Position numbers and translations under genes: made by a program | Notes under the pieces: generated by a model | What the model was told of the DNA's origin: nothing | The model's input: only the letters and a program-made list of their open reading frames with translations | The model's database searches: none | From: Sesamum alatum | Lineage: Eukaryota; Streptophyta; Magnoliopsida; Lamiales; Pedaliaceae | DNA length: 64,000 nt | Assembly (NCBI GenBank): GCA_034509735.1 | Contig: JACGWO010000012.1 | Coordinates: forward strand, 21,977,188 to 22,041,187 | Reading direction: 5' to 3' | Part shown: piece by piece, positions 11,993-23,700 of the stretch | Layout of the letters: each line of letters opens with the position of its first letter | Position numbering within the stretch: position 1 is the stretch's first letter

Positions 11993-12256
11993 ATAAATTA
12001 TAGTGACACTCCTTGAGATTAGAACAAAATATATAAACACCCTCTGTTTTTTTGTAAAATTACAGTTACACCCATAAGATTATAATTGTATTACAACTAC
12101 ATTTCCTATTTAAAGGCAAAGTTTACACTAATACTCCCTGAAAAGCATTACACTAACACAGTAACACCCCTCATGAATGTAGCTATAATTATACAAAAGG
12201 CAGAAAATATTTATATAATTGGACCTAACCTTAGGGGATGTCAACGTAATTTACTC
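11993..12256 (+). mobile_element. MITE family B, member 1
   Basis: Left end ATAAATTATAGTGACACTCC pairs with the right end, whose complement is GAGTAAATTACGTTGACATC. The interior shows the paired blocks 'tttgtaaaattacagttacaccc' and its complement. Members recur at 19.17, 42.10 and 44.04 kb. It ends only about 150 bases from the probable RPS12 start of transcription. Confidence 0.7.
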
Positions 12257-12284
12257 AAAATAAAATAGGGGATTCAAAATCTCT

Positions 12285-12400
12285 TGGACTGGGCCATAGA
12301 GGACCCGTGAGATTGGGCCCATATCAACAGACCGAGTCAGCTAGGGTTTTTTAATTACTCTGTTCCTGCGTATAAAATGGCGGACATCGTTCACTGATGA
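12285..12400 (+). promoter_or_regulatory. RPS12 promoter: site II motifs, telo-box, TATA
   Basis: Two site II-type words (CTGGGCC near 12289 and TTGGGCCC near 12315) are followed by a telo-box on the minus strand (TAGGGTTTT near 12343) and TATAAAATGG at 12371. Site II plus telo-box is the known signature of plant ribosomal-protein gene promoters, so motif and gene identity support each other. Transcription probably starts near 12400. Confidence 0.7.
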
Positions 12401-12932
12401 TCTACTACTGAGAGTTGCTGACCCCAAATCTCTTAGCTCTCCGCAACGCTTCATAGTTCAGGTGATTTTCCTCTTTACCCGTTGTTATGATCCTTCCTGC
12501 ATTTGTTTGTTTCAATTCTTTGTTCTCGTAAAGGAATTTGTTGCTATTTTCCCTGTGATCATGTTTTGAAATCTGTGCAATTTAAACCCGCATTGTTGAA
12601 ATCAGGCGGGGAAGAATATGAATCTTAATGTGTTTATTTAATTTGAAACCGGAAATGGTGCTTTGGTTTAGGGTTTAGGTAATTTGAGCTTTTGTTTTAT
12701 TTAATTAATTTATTCTGGACTCTTCTGCTTGTTATCTTCTTAATATTTGTGCAAGACTATTTAATATTTTAAAGTTTATCTTTTTTTATTTGGGAATGTA
12801 ATGTTTCTTTTCTTGGGTTTTTCTTTTTGTGTATTTCTCTGTTCTCGATGATGTCCGATGAGACACTGACGGTGGTTCACGTTTGATATCTTGCAGGTGT
12901 GAATTGAAGGAGTTGTCTACCAAGAAGATAAA

Positions 12933-14497
12933 ATGTCTGGGTATGTAATTCTTGTTTGATTTTTACTCAATTCAAACCAAATTTATATTAGTTTTGTGGA
13001 AAGCTAATTTCTTTGAAAAATCATATATCAACATTGTCTCTGTTCTCTGAATCTGTGTGACAAATATTGTTACGTTCTTCCTGGGAATTTCGATTCAGTT
13101 TTTCAATTTCTTTCTTTACTTAGATGGCTTGAGCCAGTAGTATGGTATAGTACATTTGGGTTACCATTATGGTGGCTTATTTATTATATTTATAATAAGA
13201 AAAAAAAATAACAAAAATAATTATAATATATAATATATAACAACGGTGCAAGTCAAACTCCAAGAGTTCGACATATATAATATATAACAACAACGGTGCA
13301 AGTTGAACTCACCGTTGTTATATGTTATAATTTTTTTTCTTATTATTAATATAATAAATAAGCTCAATTATGGTATCATGTAGTGTGAGTGAACTGTATA
13401 CTTTTCATGCTGGCCTTACGAACACTTGATCGTAAATGCTGTCTTCATTTGCCATGGTCATATGTCTTTGTAGGAGGTATTATTGGTCAGTTTGTTCATC
13501 ACATAGTTGCTTTTCTTATCATTGTGCCCCCTGATTTATACAGAGTAACTTCATTTGTTATTCTGAAACTACACTCAACAATGAACCTATTGTGTGCTAG
13601 TAATAGCCTGGTAGATTGATCGTTTTTTTTTTCCCCCAAGGAAGTCCTACTTCTACAACCTGAAAAAGTTTTACCATTAACATTGATCAATTAATTTGCA
13701 GTGAAGAGCCTGCTGCTGTAGAGACGCCTGCTCCGGCTCTTGGTGAGCCTATGGATATCATGACTGCCTTGCAACTTGTGCTCAGAAAGTCATTGGCCCA
13801 TGGGGGTCTGGTTCGAGGGCTTCATGAGGGTGCAAAAGCAATTGAGAAACATGCTGCTCAGCTCTGTGTGCGGGCAGAAGACTGCAACCAACCAGACTAC
13901 CTTAAATTAGTCAAAGCACTCTGTGCCGATCACAATGTGAACCTAATAACTGTTCCAAGTGCCAAGACTCTTGGAGAATGGGCTGGTGTGAGTACACAAA
14001 TATTTTTTATTTGCATTTTAAAATATATATATACATGTAATTGTTTGGTGCCCTTGAACTATATTTTGTTAGCTCAAATCGATTTTTGTTCCTATGGTTT
14101 TGTACAATTACTTAGTAAAGGGCTTGTTCAGTTCTGTTGGCAGCCATTTAGTTCAGATTTTGATTGTGGTCTTTGATTTGTCCTTGATGACAATGGTGAT
14201 GACGGATCATCTTGAGCCAGTTGTCATTTTAGTTGGATAGGACACATGTGATAGTATTTGATTTCAGTGTTGATTTGTCCTTTCACAGTTGTGCAAGATT
14301 GACTCAGAAGGGAAGGCCAGGAAAGTTGTCGGAGCTTCTTGTGTCGTCGTGAAGGTAGCATAGCTTAAGCTGTGGGTTCCATGTGATTTGATAGAGTTAT
14401 CAACATCCAATTCTAATCTCAAAACTCTTTTATGCAGGATTTCGGCGAGGAAAGTGCCGGTCTTCACATTGTTCAGGAGTATGTCAAGTCTCACTGA
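12933..14497 (+). CDS. RPS12: 40S ribosomal protein S12 (eS12)
   Basis: Small-subunit ribosomal protein of the cytosolic 80S ribosome. Coding exons 12933-12940, 13702-13987, 14289-14354 and 14438-14497 give 139 residues. A further non-coding exon ends at 12461 and its intron runs to 12896. The first coding exon holds only ATG, TCT and two bases of a glycine codon. The L7Ae-like fold is recognisable in the DIMTALQLVLRKSLAHGGL, GLHEGAKAIEKH and CVRAEDC blocks, then the LCKIDSEGKARKVVGASCVV block, with the usual C-terminal HIVQEYVKSH. All junctions are GT-AG and phases agree. Length and sequence are typical for plants. The promoter has ribosomal-protein-type motifs, and a foldback element sits in the second intron. 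Confidence 0.95.
13164..13368. mobile_element. Foldback/MITE in the second RPS12 intron
   Basis: Left arm 'gcttatttattatatttata' through 'aacaacggtgcaag' is complementary to the right arm 'accgttgttatatgttataa' through 'ataataaataagc'. A second inner copy of 'atataacaacaacggtgcaag' lies between the arms. The RNA of this intron could form a long hairpin. Non-coding. Confidence 0.65.
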
Positions 14498-14699
14498 AAA
14501 ATTCGCAGCCAAGATGTGTTTAGAGAAGTGTAGACTGAGAAAGGCATCTCATTTAGTAGTTTGTTTCCAAAGACATGTTTAGGGAAGTTTAGACTGAGAA
14601 ACGAACTTCATCTCGTAGTTTGCCTTTAATGTTTCCTATGAGAGTTTAGACAGCGGAACACAACTCTATTATGTTCTTAACGTTTCGTCTGGAAATTTT

Positions 14700-16168
14700 T
14701 TACCTGACTGCTCATAAACAAGCCACTCCGCTGTATTTTGGTTGCCTGAAATTTCAAGTGCAATTTTGTGAGGCTATTTAGCGAGTTTTTTGCGAAGTTT
14801 AGGAGAAGTGTTTATCAGTTTCTGGCTTAAAAAATACACTTTTGATATGTTTGGTTTTGAGATGTCAATTTCTGCATTTTGAATTGTTATGAATCGCACT
14901 TATAAGTTAAAGCTAGAAGCATATCAGCGTTTGCTTCTGAATTTGATACAAAATGCAAAAGGGAGAAGTACCTTGGAGGATGCATCTACTTTTTCTTTTT
15001 TAATAAATAAATTTAATCTTCTTATGAACTATTTTATCTTTGTAATAATAATTTTAATCTAAGTTTATTTTTGAATTTGATGTTAGAATCTTTCAAATAA
15101 TTTGAAAGATTTAATGCTAATAAAATTTATAATTTTACATAGTTAAGATTAGAATTTTTATATTATCTTATATTATTCCTATATCATAGGAAAATATAAG
15201 TGAAATTCCAATTATTAATTAAACTGTTGGTGGTTTCTATAATTTTTTCAAAAGACATAATGATTTGTGTAAAAACACAATGGTGAGGGAGTGCAAATAT
15301 AGTTATCTGTATCTTTTAACACATGAGGACAAATGAAATTAAATCAATTAAACTTGTTTTGACGCGCTTTTTCTTCAAACACTACACTATTTAGCTTCAT
15401 TTTTTTCCCCCACAACACTACCTACTTTGAATTCAACCACAACTTTCAGCTTTTTGTTAAAAAAGAATACTCTATAAAAGCAAAATTTCTCTAACACTCC
15501 TTTAATCTCGTCAGAATGTTAGTTCTGATTGCTCTTGTGGTAGCAGAAAGTTCAGTGCATTGATTTTAGGAGTCGGAAGGTAAAAGATATAAATGGCACT
15601 CCCTTGTCCAAAAATTATGCTAGTGTTCGCGTAATAGGTGCTCACCTGTTAACTCTCATTGTGCTACAACTAAATGGATGGAACACAAGGATTTATCGAG
15701 ATTCGACAATGTATCTACGTCAACGACTGTATTATTATATTTTTAGAGAGGGAATCTCATCTAGATTACAAATAAAGTATATACAAATAATCCTTGTTAC
15801 ATTTACTACATTATCCCGTCTTTTTTCAGGTGTACGAGTCATACCTAACACAGATAAATAACTTACTGAGTCCAAAGTCGAAAAGCAAGAAAAATTGCAA
15901 ATGAGATCAGCGGAAGGATGAAGATGGAAGACCGAAGTAAAGATTCTCTATTGGCAGCATTATTCACTTTCTAATCAAAATACATAACTGTTTTCAAAAT
16001 TGTTTTAACCCTTCGATCATTATAGAAGAGTCGAATCCTGAGACTCAACTACATTCCTCAATGGCAGTTAGAAGAAATCAAAGGAGAGGGGGGAATCATG
16101 AAAGACAATAAACAAAAGGCACTATCCTATGATTAATTGTGATCACCGTAGTATGTTTTAGGTCGACT
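14700..16168. other. RPS12 3' flank and spacer to the SDF2-like gene
   Basis: The RPS12 3'UTR probably ends within the first few hundred bases (imperfect repeats of 'agaagtgtagactgagaaa' at 14524-14605). The rest is AT-rich and I see no gene. The frame at 15604-15861 has no recognisable motif. Confidence 0.5.
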
Positions 16169-18325
16169 TCATTTGCTTTCAGCAGCGGGAAGATACACAC
16201 CCTCAGCTGCCAACCATACATTGTCAGGACGCTTTTCCTTAACCCCACAAACCTGCGAGAAGTGCAACAGTAATGTTACTGATGATGCTAGAGGAAGTAG
16301 ATTTCCGGTGAAATTGCCTCCATAAGCCTAGCTTTCTATGTGCTATGATAATCACTGTTCTTTTACCTCTTGCTGTCCCCCAGCTATACGGGAGTATTTC
16401 TTGTCATGACTGTGAAGGTATCCACCAGTGTCGACATGAAGAAGCCTGACTCTTTGATCTTGCCTCCAAGTCTTTCCACTTCCCTCAATTTCAAGCCTGA
16501 AGCAGAACAAAGAGCTTGAAAGACGAATGGGAGCTAACAAATGACAATCCACAAGGTTTCATAACATAAGCTCTCACCTCCAGTAATCCCCAGTGTCAGA
16601 TTCACCATCGCTGCCAAAGCAACTCACCTGTATGTTTGTGTTTTTTGATAAATTTAAGCTTCTAGGCAAACATGCAATCACATTAAAAATAAACTCAAAT
16701 ATCTAAAAAGGTGCCTCTAAAACTAAAACTACTCTCAGTCTGAAGAGGTGAACACGCAATAATGGAGCTATAAATATTTAGTTGTTGATGAAGAAAACAA
16801 AACACGGATTAATTTGCCACAAGCAGTATGAGAAGCAACTTGTGGCTACAGACTTATCATATTACAAAATACTTTTAGGGGCTGAGCTTATCTAGCAGCA
16901 AATTGTGGGTACAACAAACTTCAACAAGTAAAACAAGCAAACAAGAGAAGAAGTCAAAAGAGCAAAGGAGTTAATGTTGCAGTTTCTAGCTCCAAATGCA
17001 TGCAGAAATTAATTGTGATCGAACAACTTTGTGAGATTAAGTCGTCCTAAGAAAAAAATGCATGGATATTTACCTCCAAATTGCCAGATATAGGGGATGC
17101 ATGCAAGTGGCTGTGCAGCCATTTCCTAGTTCCCATATGTTGCAACCTAATAAGGGTTCCACTTTTGATTGTGTCTCGTTGTTTTGCAGATGAATCTAGT
17201 GTAGGCCTCACAATCTGCAACTCATGCAATGACTCAATTAGAAGCCCGAATAATTACAGATCCATAGAGTGCTGTTGACTAGCCAAATGATATAAGGAAA
17301 AATCATATTAAGCAGCATTAGCATACCCAGTAGCTGTTGGAATCATCAACATCAGGGAAACCAGTAACAGACTGCTGTCCACTGCCAGAGCCATAAGGCA
17401 CATCATGTGAGTGCAGCCGGAATTTCGTCTTCTCATGCATCAGCTTAATGACAGAACCATATGTGATCTACAAAAGCATTCAATAATACGTAAAAGCCTT
17501 GAAGAACACCCAGCCAACCCAGCGCATTCTGCTAATTATGCAAGCGACTCAACATTTTATCAGCAAAGTGGAACTCATATAGTCAACACAAACTCTGCCA
17601 CATTAGTTCTCGCAAATCTGAACTCATGAATCATAATCAATCTAGAAACTATCTCTACCTTATTACTAGAAAGATTTTAACATTGTTCTTTTTTGTTTTT
17701 CAAACAATTATACTATCGAATTCCGTCTGCACTTAAGCAGCCATCCCCTGTTTCCTGATAACCAAAAAATTGAGTGGAAACATTTCAAACGTAGTTTAGA
17801 CTTTAGAACTTAGCAAACCAGTTCTCTGAATCCATGAACTCCCCAAAAATCATCATAGCAAAAGGAAAAAATTGTGCCCTTAAATGGAAATCTACCCCCT
17901 GAGATATCATGCTATCACATCGCAACACCAAATATTGCCATCATTAAGCAGCCTTTGCACACACATTATTGTATAACCCCCAAAAAACTCCCCCTCTCGA
18001 GAAAAACAACATCAAATACGCGATTACTTGCCTGAACGCCTTCAGAAGCGGCGGAAACAGGTGTGGAACCATAGTCGGAGTCGAGAGCCAGCCACATAAC
18101 CATCGCGAGGGCGAAAAACGAGAGCGCCATAACTAGCACGACCACTATGAACCGAATCCTCTGCCAAAATGGAAACTTCAGATCCGAACCAGAAGACGGG
18201 TATACGGACTCCCTATAAACTATTCGCGTCGCCCCCGGTTTCGAGGCGGAGGAGAAGGCGGAGGCAGGCGCTGATTTTCTCCGAGTGAGAGTGCTTTGCT
18301 GCTTCGATTGCCCGGAGGAAGCCAC
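16169..18325 (-). CDS. SDF2: SDF2-like ER MIR-domain protein with one GC-AG intron
   Basis: Stromal-cell-derived-factor-2-like protein. In Arabidopsis this family works in the ER with ERdj3B and BiP in glycoprotein quality control, including of immune receptors. Exons (minus): 18325-18032, 17467-17327, 17214-17074, 16627-16578, 16496-16367 and 16252-16169, giving 279 residues. Three MIR repeats span about residues 99-252, each with an LHSH motif (FRLHSHDVPYGSGSGQQSVTG, WLHSHLHASPISGNLEV, YLHSHDKKY), then WLAAEGVYLP near the C-terminus. A hydrophobic segment lies at about residues 58-81. The first intron starts GCAAGT instead of GT. Starting at Met1 gives a basic 57-residue N-terminal tail and a type II anchor. 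Starting at Met66 (codon at 18130) gives a classical signal peptide, as in Arabidopsis. I list the longer frame; the real start is undecided. Confidence 0.9.
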
Positions 18326-18419
18326 AACTGGAGACTCTGAACGGTGGCGGAGCCAGCTCCGATGAAGATCCGATTCGATTGCGCTTCGGATTTTCTCTCA
18401 ACGAACTACAACAGGAGTT

Positions 18420-19160
18420 TTCGTTGATTTTGCGTTGGGGTTTGATATGAAGCGAGATGAATTAGTGTGTGGCGATCGCGACGACTGTGCAATGGCTTCT
18501 GCCAATGAATTTGTTACACGTGTGGATTTGGTGACGTGGAGTATTTGAATGGGGCCAGTAACGTGGCAATCCTTTCTAAAGTTGATTACGTGGCAATTCC
18601 TTTTTTGAAAAAGGAAATGTCTTTATGTTTATTCGAAAATCATTCTATATGATTTTATTTTTATTATATTTTATTTAATAAAATATTTAAAAATTAAAAT
18701 ATACAAGTAAGTAAAATTGAAAAAATACATTAACATTAATGAATAAAAAAGTATTAAAATAATTCATTGATTAAAGAAAACTGAATATCACATGTATATA
18801 TATATATATAATGATATTTTGCCAACAAAAATAATTATTTCAGTGATCTTACCCTTAATAACTAATACAAATAAATATTGCTCTAGGAAAAAGAAATTTC
18901 TAGATGCTCGGCCGTTTTACGTACGCTTGATACACCATGACTACAATGGAGTTTATTGCATGTTGTGTGTTGGTCAGACTGTTAAAATACATTAGAACTT
19001 ATTTTTTTTCAGTATACTCTTTTATGCAAACTACTCGAGACAGATAATGAAACATATCATATGGCTATAGCCGCGGCAACAATGGAATGATGGGTGTAAC
19101 GAGCCACAAAAAGATGGAGGGGCAAGCATTTGATCAATGCAGCCAAGAGGGTTGTTCTAG
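18420..19160. other. SDF2-like 5' flank and AT-rich spacer
   Basis: Divergent flank upstream of the SDF2-like gene. It has a (TA)n run at about 18797-18812 and several 'acgtggcaa'/'acgtgg' words (18505-18595) that contain ACGT cores. No gene seen. Confidence 0.4.
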
Positions 19161-19165
19161 CATTT

Positions 19166-19316
19166 GAACAAGTACACCCTCTATTCAAAAGTAAATCTTA
19201 CACTAATACTCTCTGAAAAATATTACACTAACACTCCTCAGGGGGTGTAGCTGTAATTTTATAAAAGACAAAAAATATTTGTGTAATTTGACCTAATATC
19301 AGATGTATCAATGTAA
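19166..19316 (+). mobile_element. MITE family B, truncated member
   Basis: Matches the right two thirds of the 11.99, 42.10 and 44.04 kb elements ('acaccctctattcaaaagtaa', 'attacactaacactcctcaggggg', 'tttgtgtaatttgacctaa'). The left terminus is missing. Confidence 0.6.
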
Positions 19317-19429
19317 CTGATATGATACGTAAAATATAATTATTGAAACTAATGCGGTATATTTTTTTGCACTAAAAGTAGGTACAATGAGAAAAAGAAA
19401 ATAACACTCGTCAACTTTTTCCTTTTGTC

Positions 19430-20677
19430 ATGGAGTCTGCTCTTCCTCTCTCTCTATGCAACCCTAACCCTAACCCTTCCGCCGGTGGCTCCTTCACCGC
19501 CGGAGGACTCGCGGGGGACAGCCCCGAGGGGTTGGACCCAAATGCTCATGGAGTGATACTGGCGACTTTCGACTTCTCTGGGTTTTTTAACCTGGTTGAG
19601 CGGGTACTTGATGTGGGTGACACGGAATCAGCCAGGCCGTTCGTGTATTGAAGCAACGTTGGGAAGCGAAGTACGGGTGTGCCCATACAGGCGCAAGTCC
19701 AGGGACGAAGGCAGGGGCCCTGACTGAACCGGAAGGCCAACTTGTCGTCGCTGCTGACCATCCACCGAGGTTTACAGCTCGATGGGGGCTCCCTTCGAAT
19801 CCAACATGCATGCGGAGCGCTTTGTGGAAGGGTTCCATAAGTCCTCCCGAAAAACCCTGACATAAATTCCCCCGAAACTGCAAAACAGGGAGATTGTAGT
19901 TCGGCCTACGCCTGCGATGGTTGAAGAGGGCGCGAGGAGATGGGAGGCTACGGCGGTAGGTTTTTTCTTAGGGAAGAAACCGTATTTTCGACACTTCAAC
20001 GAGTTTGTCAAAGCTACGTGGTCAGGCGTGAAGGATGTCACATCTACCGCGACAGGATTTTACTTTATTCGCTTCAACTCCGCCGATGAGATGGATGGTG
20101 TTATTGAGGGTGGACCGTGGCTGTTTCAGGGTCAACCTATTATTCTGCAGAAGTGGGAACCGGGAATGATACTAAAAAAATCGGCACTGACGGAAGTTCC
20201 TGTGTGGATACGGTTGCGCCACCTCCCGATGGAGTTTTGGACGGAGGATGGGCTAAGCGTGGTCGCTAGTGGAGTTGGGAAATCGTTGTACCCGGACGCG
20301 GTCACTAAGAATTGCACCAGACTCGACTATGCCAGAGTCTGTGTCCTACTGGAATACGCGTTGGTTTTGCCTAAGCACCTTGTCGTCATGTTGCCTGCGT
20401 TAGGAGGGGCATTCCTAGCCGTTGTCCTACATGCCGAGCTTTAGGCCATTCGGTGGAGCAATGCCCGGCCACGAAGCGGAAGGAGACCTCCCAGCCGCCA
20501 GTGAAGGTGTTCGTCCCTAAGCAGAGGACCTCTACGTGGAAGGGGTCTGCAGCACCCTATCCCGCTGAGACGGTACGGCATGGACCGGGGGACGGGACAA
20601 CACTTATGGGAACTTCCAAGCAGGCTGAAGCCAAGGGGAAAGAGTTGGTTGTCTATAATCCGTTTGATGTACTCTAG
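19430..20677 (+). pseudogene. LINE ORF1 remnant (DUF4283, zinc knuckle)
   Basis: The RNA-binding gag-like protein of plant L1 elements, broken into three frames. An N-terminal part starts at 19430 and ends in a stop at 19651. The next part ('KQRWEAKYG') is in another frame. The DUF4283 core at about 19870-20444 carries the usual VEEGARRWEATAVGFFLGKK, GPWLFQGQPIILQKWEPG and VPVWIRLRHLPMEFW blocks. The zinc-knuckle tail (ALGHSVEQCP, near 20440-20465) lies in yet another frame. It cannot make a full product. Confidence 0.85.
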
Positions 20678-20745
20678 GACATGCCGGAAGACACGCCGGT
20701 GGAATCTTCGGGCCCTAACAGCAGCAGCCCGCCGCGAGGTCTTTC

Positions 20746-23700
20746 ATGATTAACGTGGCTTGCTGGAACGCCAGGGGTCTCAACAAGAGGGACCACCGGT
20801 GTGTGGTTACGACACTTTTCTCGGAGTTTCAATTATCGTTGTTGGGTTTACTGGAGACTCGGGTTGCACGGGGTAAGGTGGATAGCATTCAATCAGCTAT
20901 AAAACAACGGTGGTCTTGGTTTACGGATTATAGTGGACCGGGGAATCGTAGTTGGTTGATGTGGGACGCGTCCGAGGTCACTGTGGAGGTTATGGAACAG
21001 GATGTGCAGTGGATCCATTGCCGCGTGACTGCATTGCGAGATCAGAGCACCGTGATGATCACGTTCGTGTATGCAGAGAATGATATGGGGGCGAGACGAG
21101 CATTATGGGATGCTGCCCGTCGGATAGCAGTTGCCTACGATGACGTTCTGTGGCTGATGTTAGGGGACTTCAATGTGACTGTTGATATGAGTGAAGTGTG
21201 CGGCCGCTCCGTCGAGCATAAGTAGGCTATGGCGGAATTCCGAGGGTGCATTGAGGATGCTAGACTGGTTGTGCTGCCCTTTGTAGTCACGGGGATCGCA
21301 GTTTGTGGAAATGATTGGATTGGGTGTTGACCAATGAGATGTGGCTCGCCTCTTGGCCGAGCTCGTACTACCGGTGCGTCACACCACGAACATCGGACCA
21401 TTCTCCGTTGATTGTGTCCAGGATGGATGGGGCTAGGAAAGGGAATCCGATGTTTTGATTGGATAATTTCCTGACCAAAGCCGATGGATTTAAGCAACAG
21501 GTGCATGCTGTCTGGAGGCATAATATCTACGGTACCAAGTCCTATGCCGTGGTGCAGAAGTTGAAGTCTCTTAAACCGGTATTTCGGAGGTTGAGGCAGC
21601 AGAAGGGGAATTTGGCTCAGAATGAAGTTGAGGTGGCCGGTTTTCTCGAGGCCGCGCAGCGACTGCTTCAACGGTTTCGCCAGGATTCCCTCTTGCAGGA
21701 TACGGAAAAATGGTGTCGTATAATTTACTCGAAGGCAGTAACACAGCACCGCTTGGGGCTGCAGCAAAGGGCGAAGCTTCAATGGCTTAAGGAAGGGGAT
21801 CAATGTACGAGGATATTCTTCCGAAAAGTTGCGGCGAGGCGCGCGGCTGAGAAGGTGTTCCAGATTACAGATGAGGCCGACGTGCTGTTGACTGACGCGG
21901 ATCAGGTTGAGCAGGAATTTGTACGATTTTTTCAGCAACTGTTGGGTGGGAGCCGAGTACGGGGGACTGTTGCATTAAACCACCTACGACCGCAACCTAG
22001 CGGGAGACTTGACAGCAGGGCTGCAACGGCTCTAACAACGCCTGTGCTTGGTCAGGAGATTAAGGAAGCATTCTTTATCATTGAAGAGGACAAAGCCCCG
22101 GGACCGGATGGGTATTCCGCGTATTTTTCTAAAGCGGCATGGTCTATTATTGGGGCCAAGGTGACGACAGCCATCCAATAATTCTTCGCAACCGGGCGGC
22201 TATTGAAGCAGCTCAACGTGACTTTGCTCACTTTGATTACCAAAGTCCAACTTCCCTTTAAGGTGACGGACTTCCGGCTAATCTCCTGCCGTAACGTTAT
22301 GTATAAAGCCATATCTAAAATTCTTGTTCAAAGGATGAAGCCATACATGACCACTTTGGTGGATGCAACGCAAAACGCCTTTGTGCCGGGCCGCAGGATT
22401 AGTGATAATATACTACTGGCTCAAGAGTTACTTCATGGATACAATCAGAAGCATCTACCGCCCCGGTGCGTTCTGAAAATGGATCTACGAAAGGCGTATG
22501 ATTCGGTGGAATGGGACTTCCTACGGGAGGCCCTTCGGTTATTTCAATTCCCCGAGCAATTTATAACGTGGATTATGGAATGCGTTACTACGACATCATA
22601 CTCTGTTTGCCTCAATGGCCAACCCCACGGATTCTTCGCGGGTGCAAGGGGACTACGGCAGGGCGACCCTCTCTCGCCGTATCTTTTTGTTCTTGTAATG
22701 GAGGTCTTTCATCTCTCCGTATCAAATAGGGTGGAGGCAGACCCGACATTCCAGTACCATTGGCGTTGCAAGGAAATAAGGTTGGTTATGCTATGCTTCG
22801 CCGACAATTTGCTCCTATTTTGTAGAGCACATGAGGCCTCGGTTCGGACCTTAAAGGAATGTCTAGATGAGTTCGCGGGCTGGTCTGGACTCCAAGAAAA
22901 TTCGGCCAAGAGCCAAATTATTATCTCCAAATCAGCGTCGGCCGTTAAGAGCTCACTGCTCGACGTCCTCGGATTCCAGGAAGGTGTCTTGCCCATCCGG
23001 TACCTGGGCGTTCCGCTGAAATCATCCCGGCTCACCATTTCTGATTGTTAACCCCTGTTCCACCATATTGATCAGAGGGTTTGAGGGTGGGCAGCCATTA
23101 ACCTATCCTACGGCGCTCGGATTCAGTTCCGCAAGTCTGTATTGTCATCGCTACATATTTATTGGGCTGGTGCTTTTTTCCTGCCGAAAGGGGTGATAAA
23201 GTTGATTGAGAAACGATTTCGACGTTTCCTGTGGCACGGGAATACGTCTGCAGGTGTTGCGAAAGTTGCTTGGGACCAGATTTGTTGCCGCAAGGAGTGT
23301 AGGGGATGGGGTATTTGTAAGGTGGCCGTCGTGAATGAGGCGTTGATGAGCAAGCACTTTTGGGAGGTAATTCAGTTCACTGGCTCATCTATCTGGGTGC
23401 AGTGGCTCCAACATTAGCGGTTGGTGGATAAATCAATTTGGACGGCGAGTGATACGGTTGGCTCGTGGGGTTGGAGAAAGTTGGTCTGACTACGAGCTCG
23501 TCTAGCCCCGGTTGTGGGTTATGTCGTTGGTAATGGAGAGTCTATTTGGATGTGGCATGACCCATGGCTCCCGGGAGGGCCGCTGATTGAGAGGTACTCG
23601 TGGGCGCCGCATGCCACGGGGTTGCCGGGGGATGCATCCCTCTCCTCGGTTATCTCTGAAACGGGGTGGCAGTGGCCTGCGGTGCTGCAGATTCAGGCTG

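Noticed and set aside
19772..20041. Minus-strand frames across the LINE
   Set aside because: Antisense shadows of LINE ORF1; the plus strand shows the real domain order.
21135..21938. 267-codon minus-strand frame
   Set aside because: Antisense to the LINE endonuclease and RT region, which is GC-rich and so has few stops; no independent motifs.
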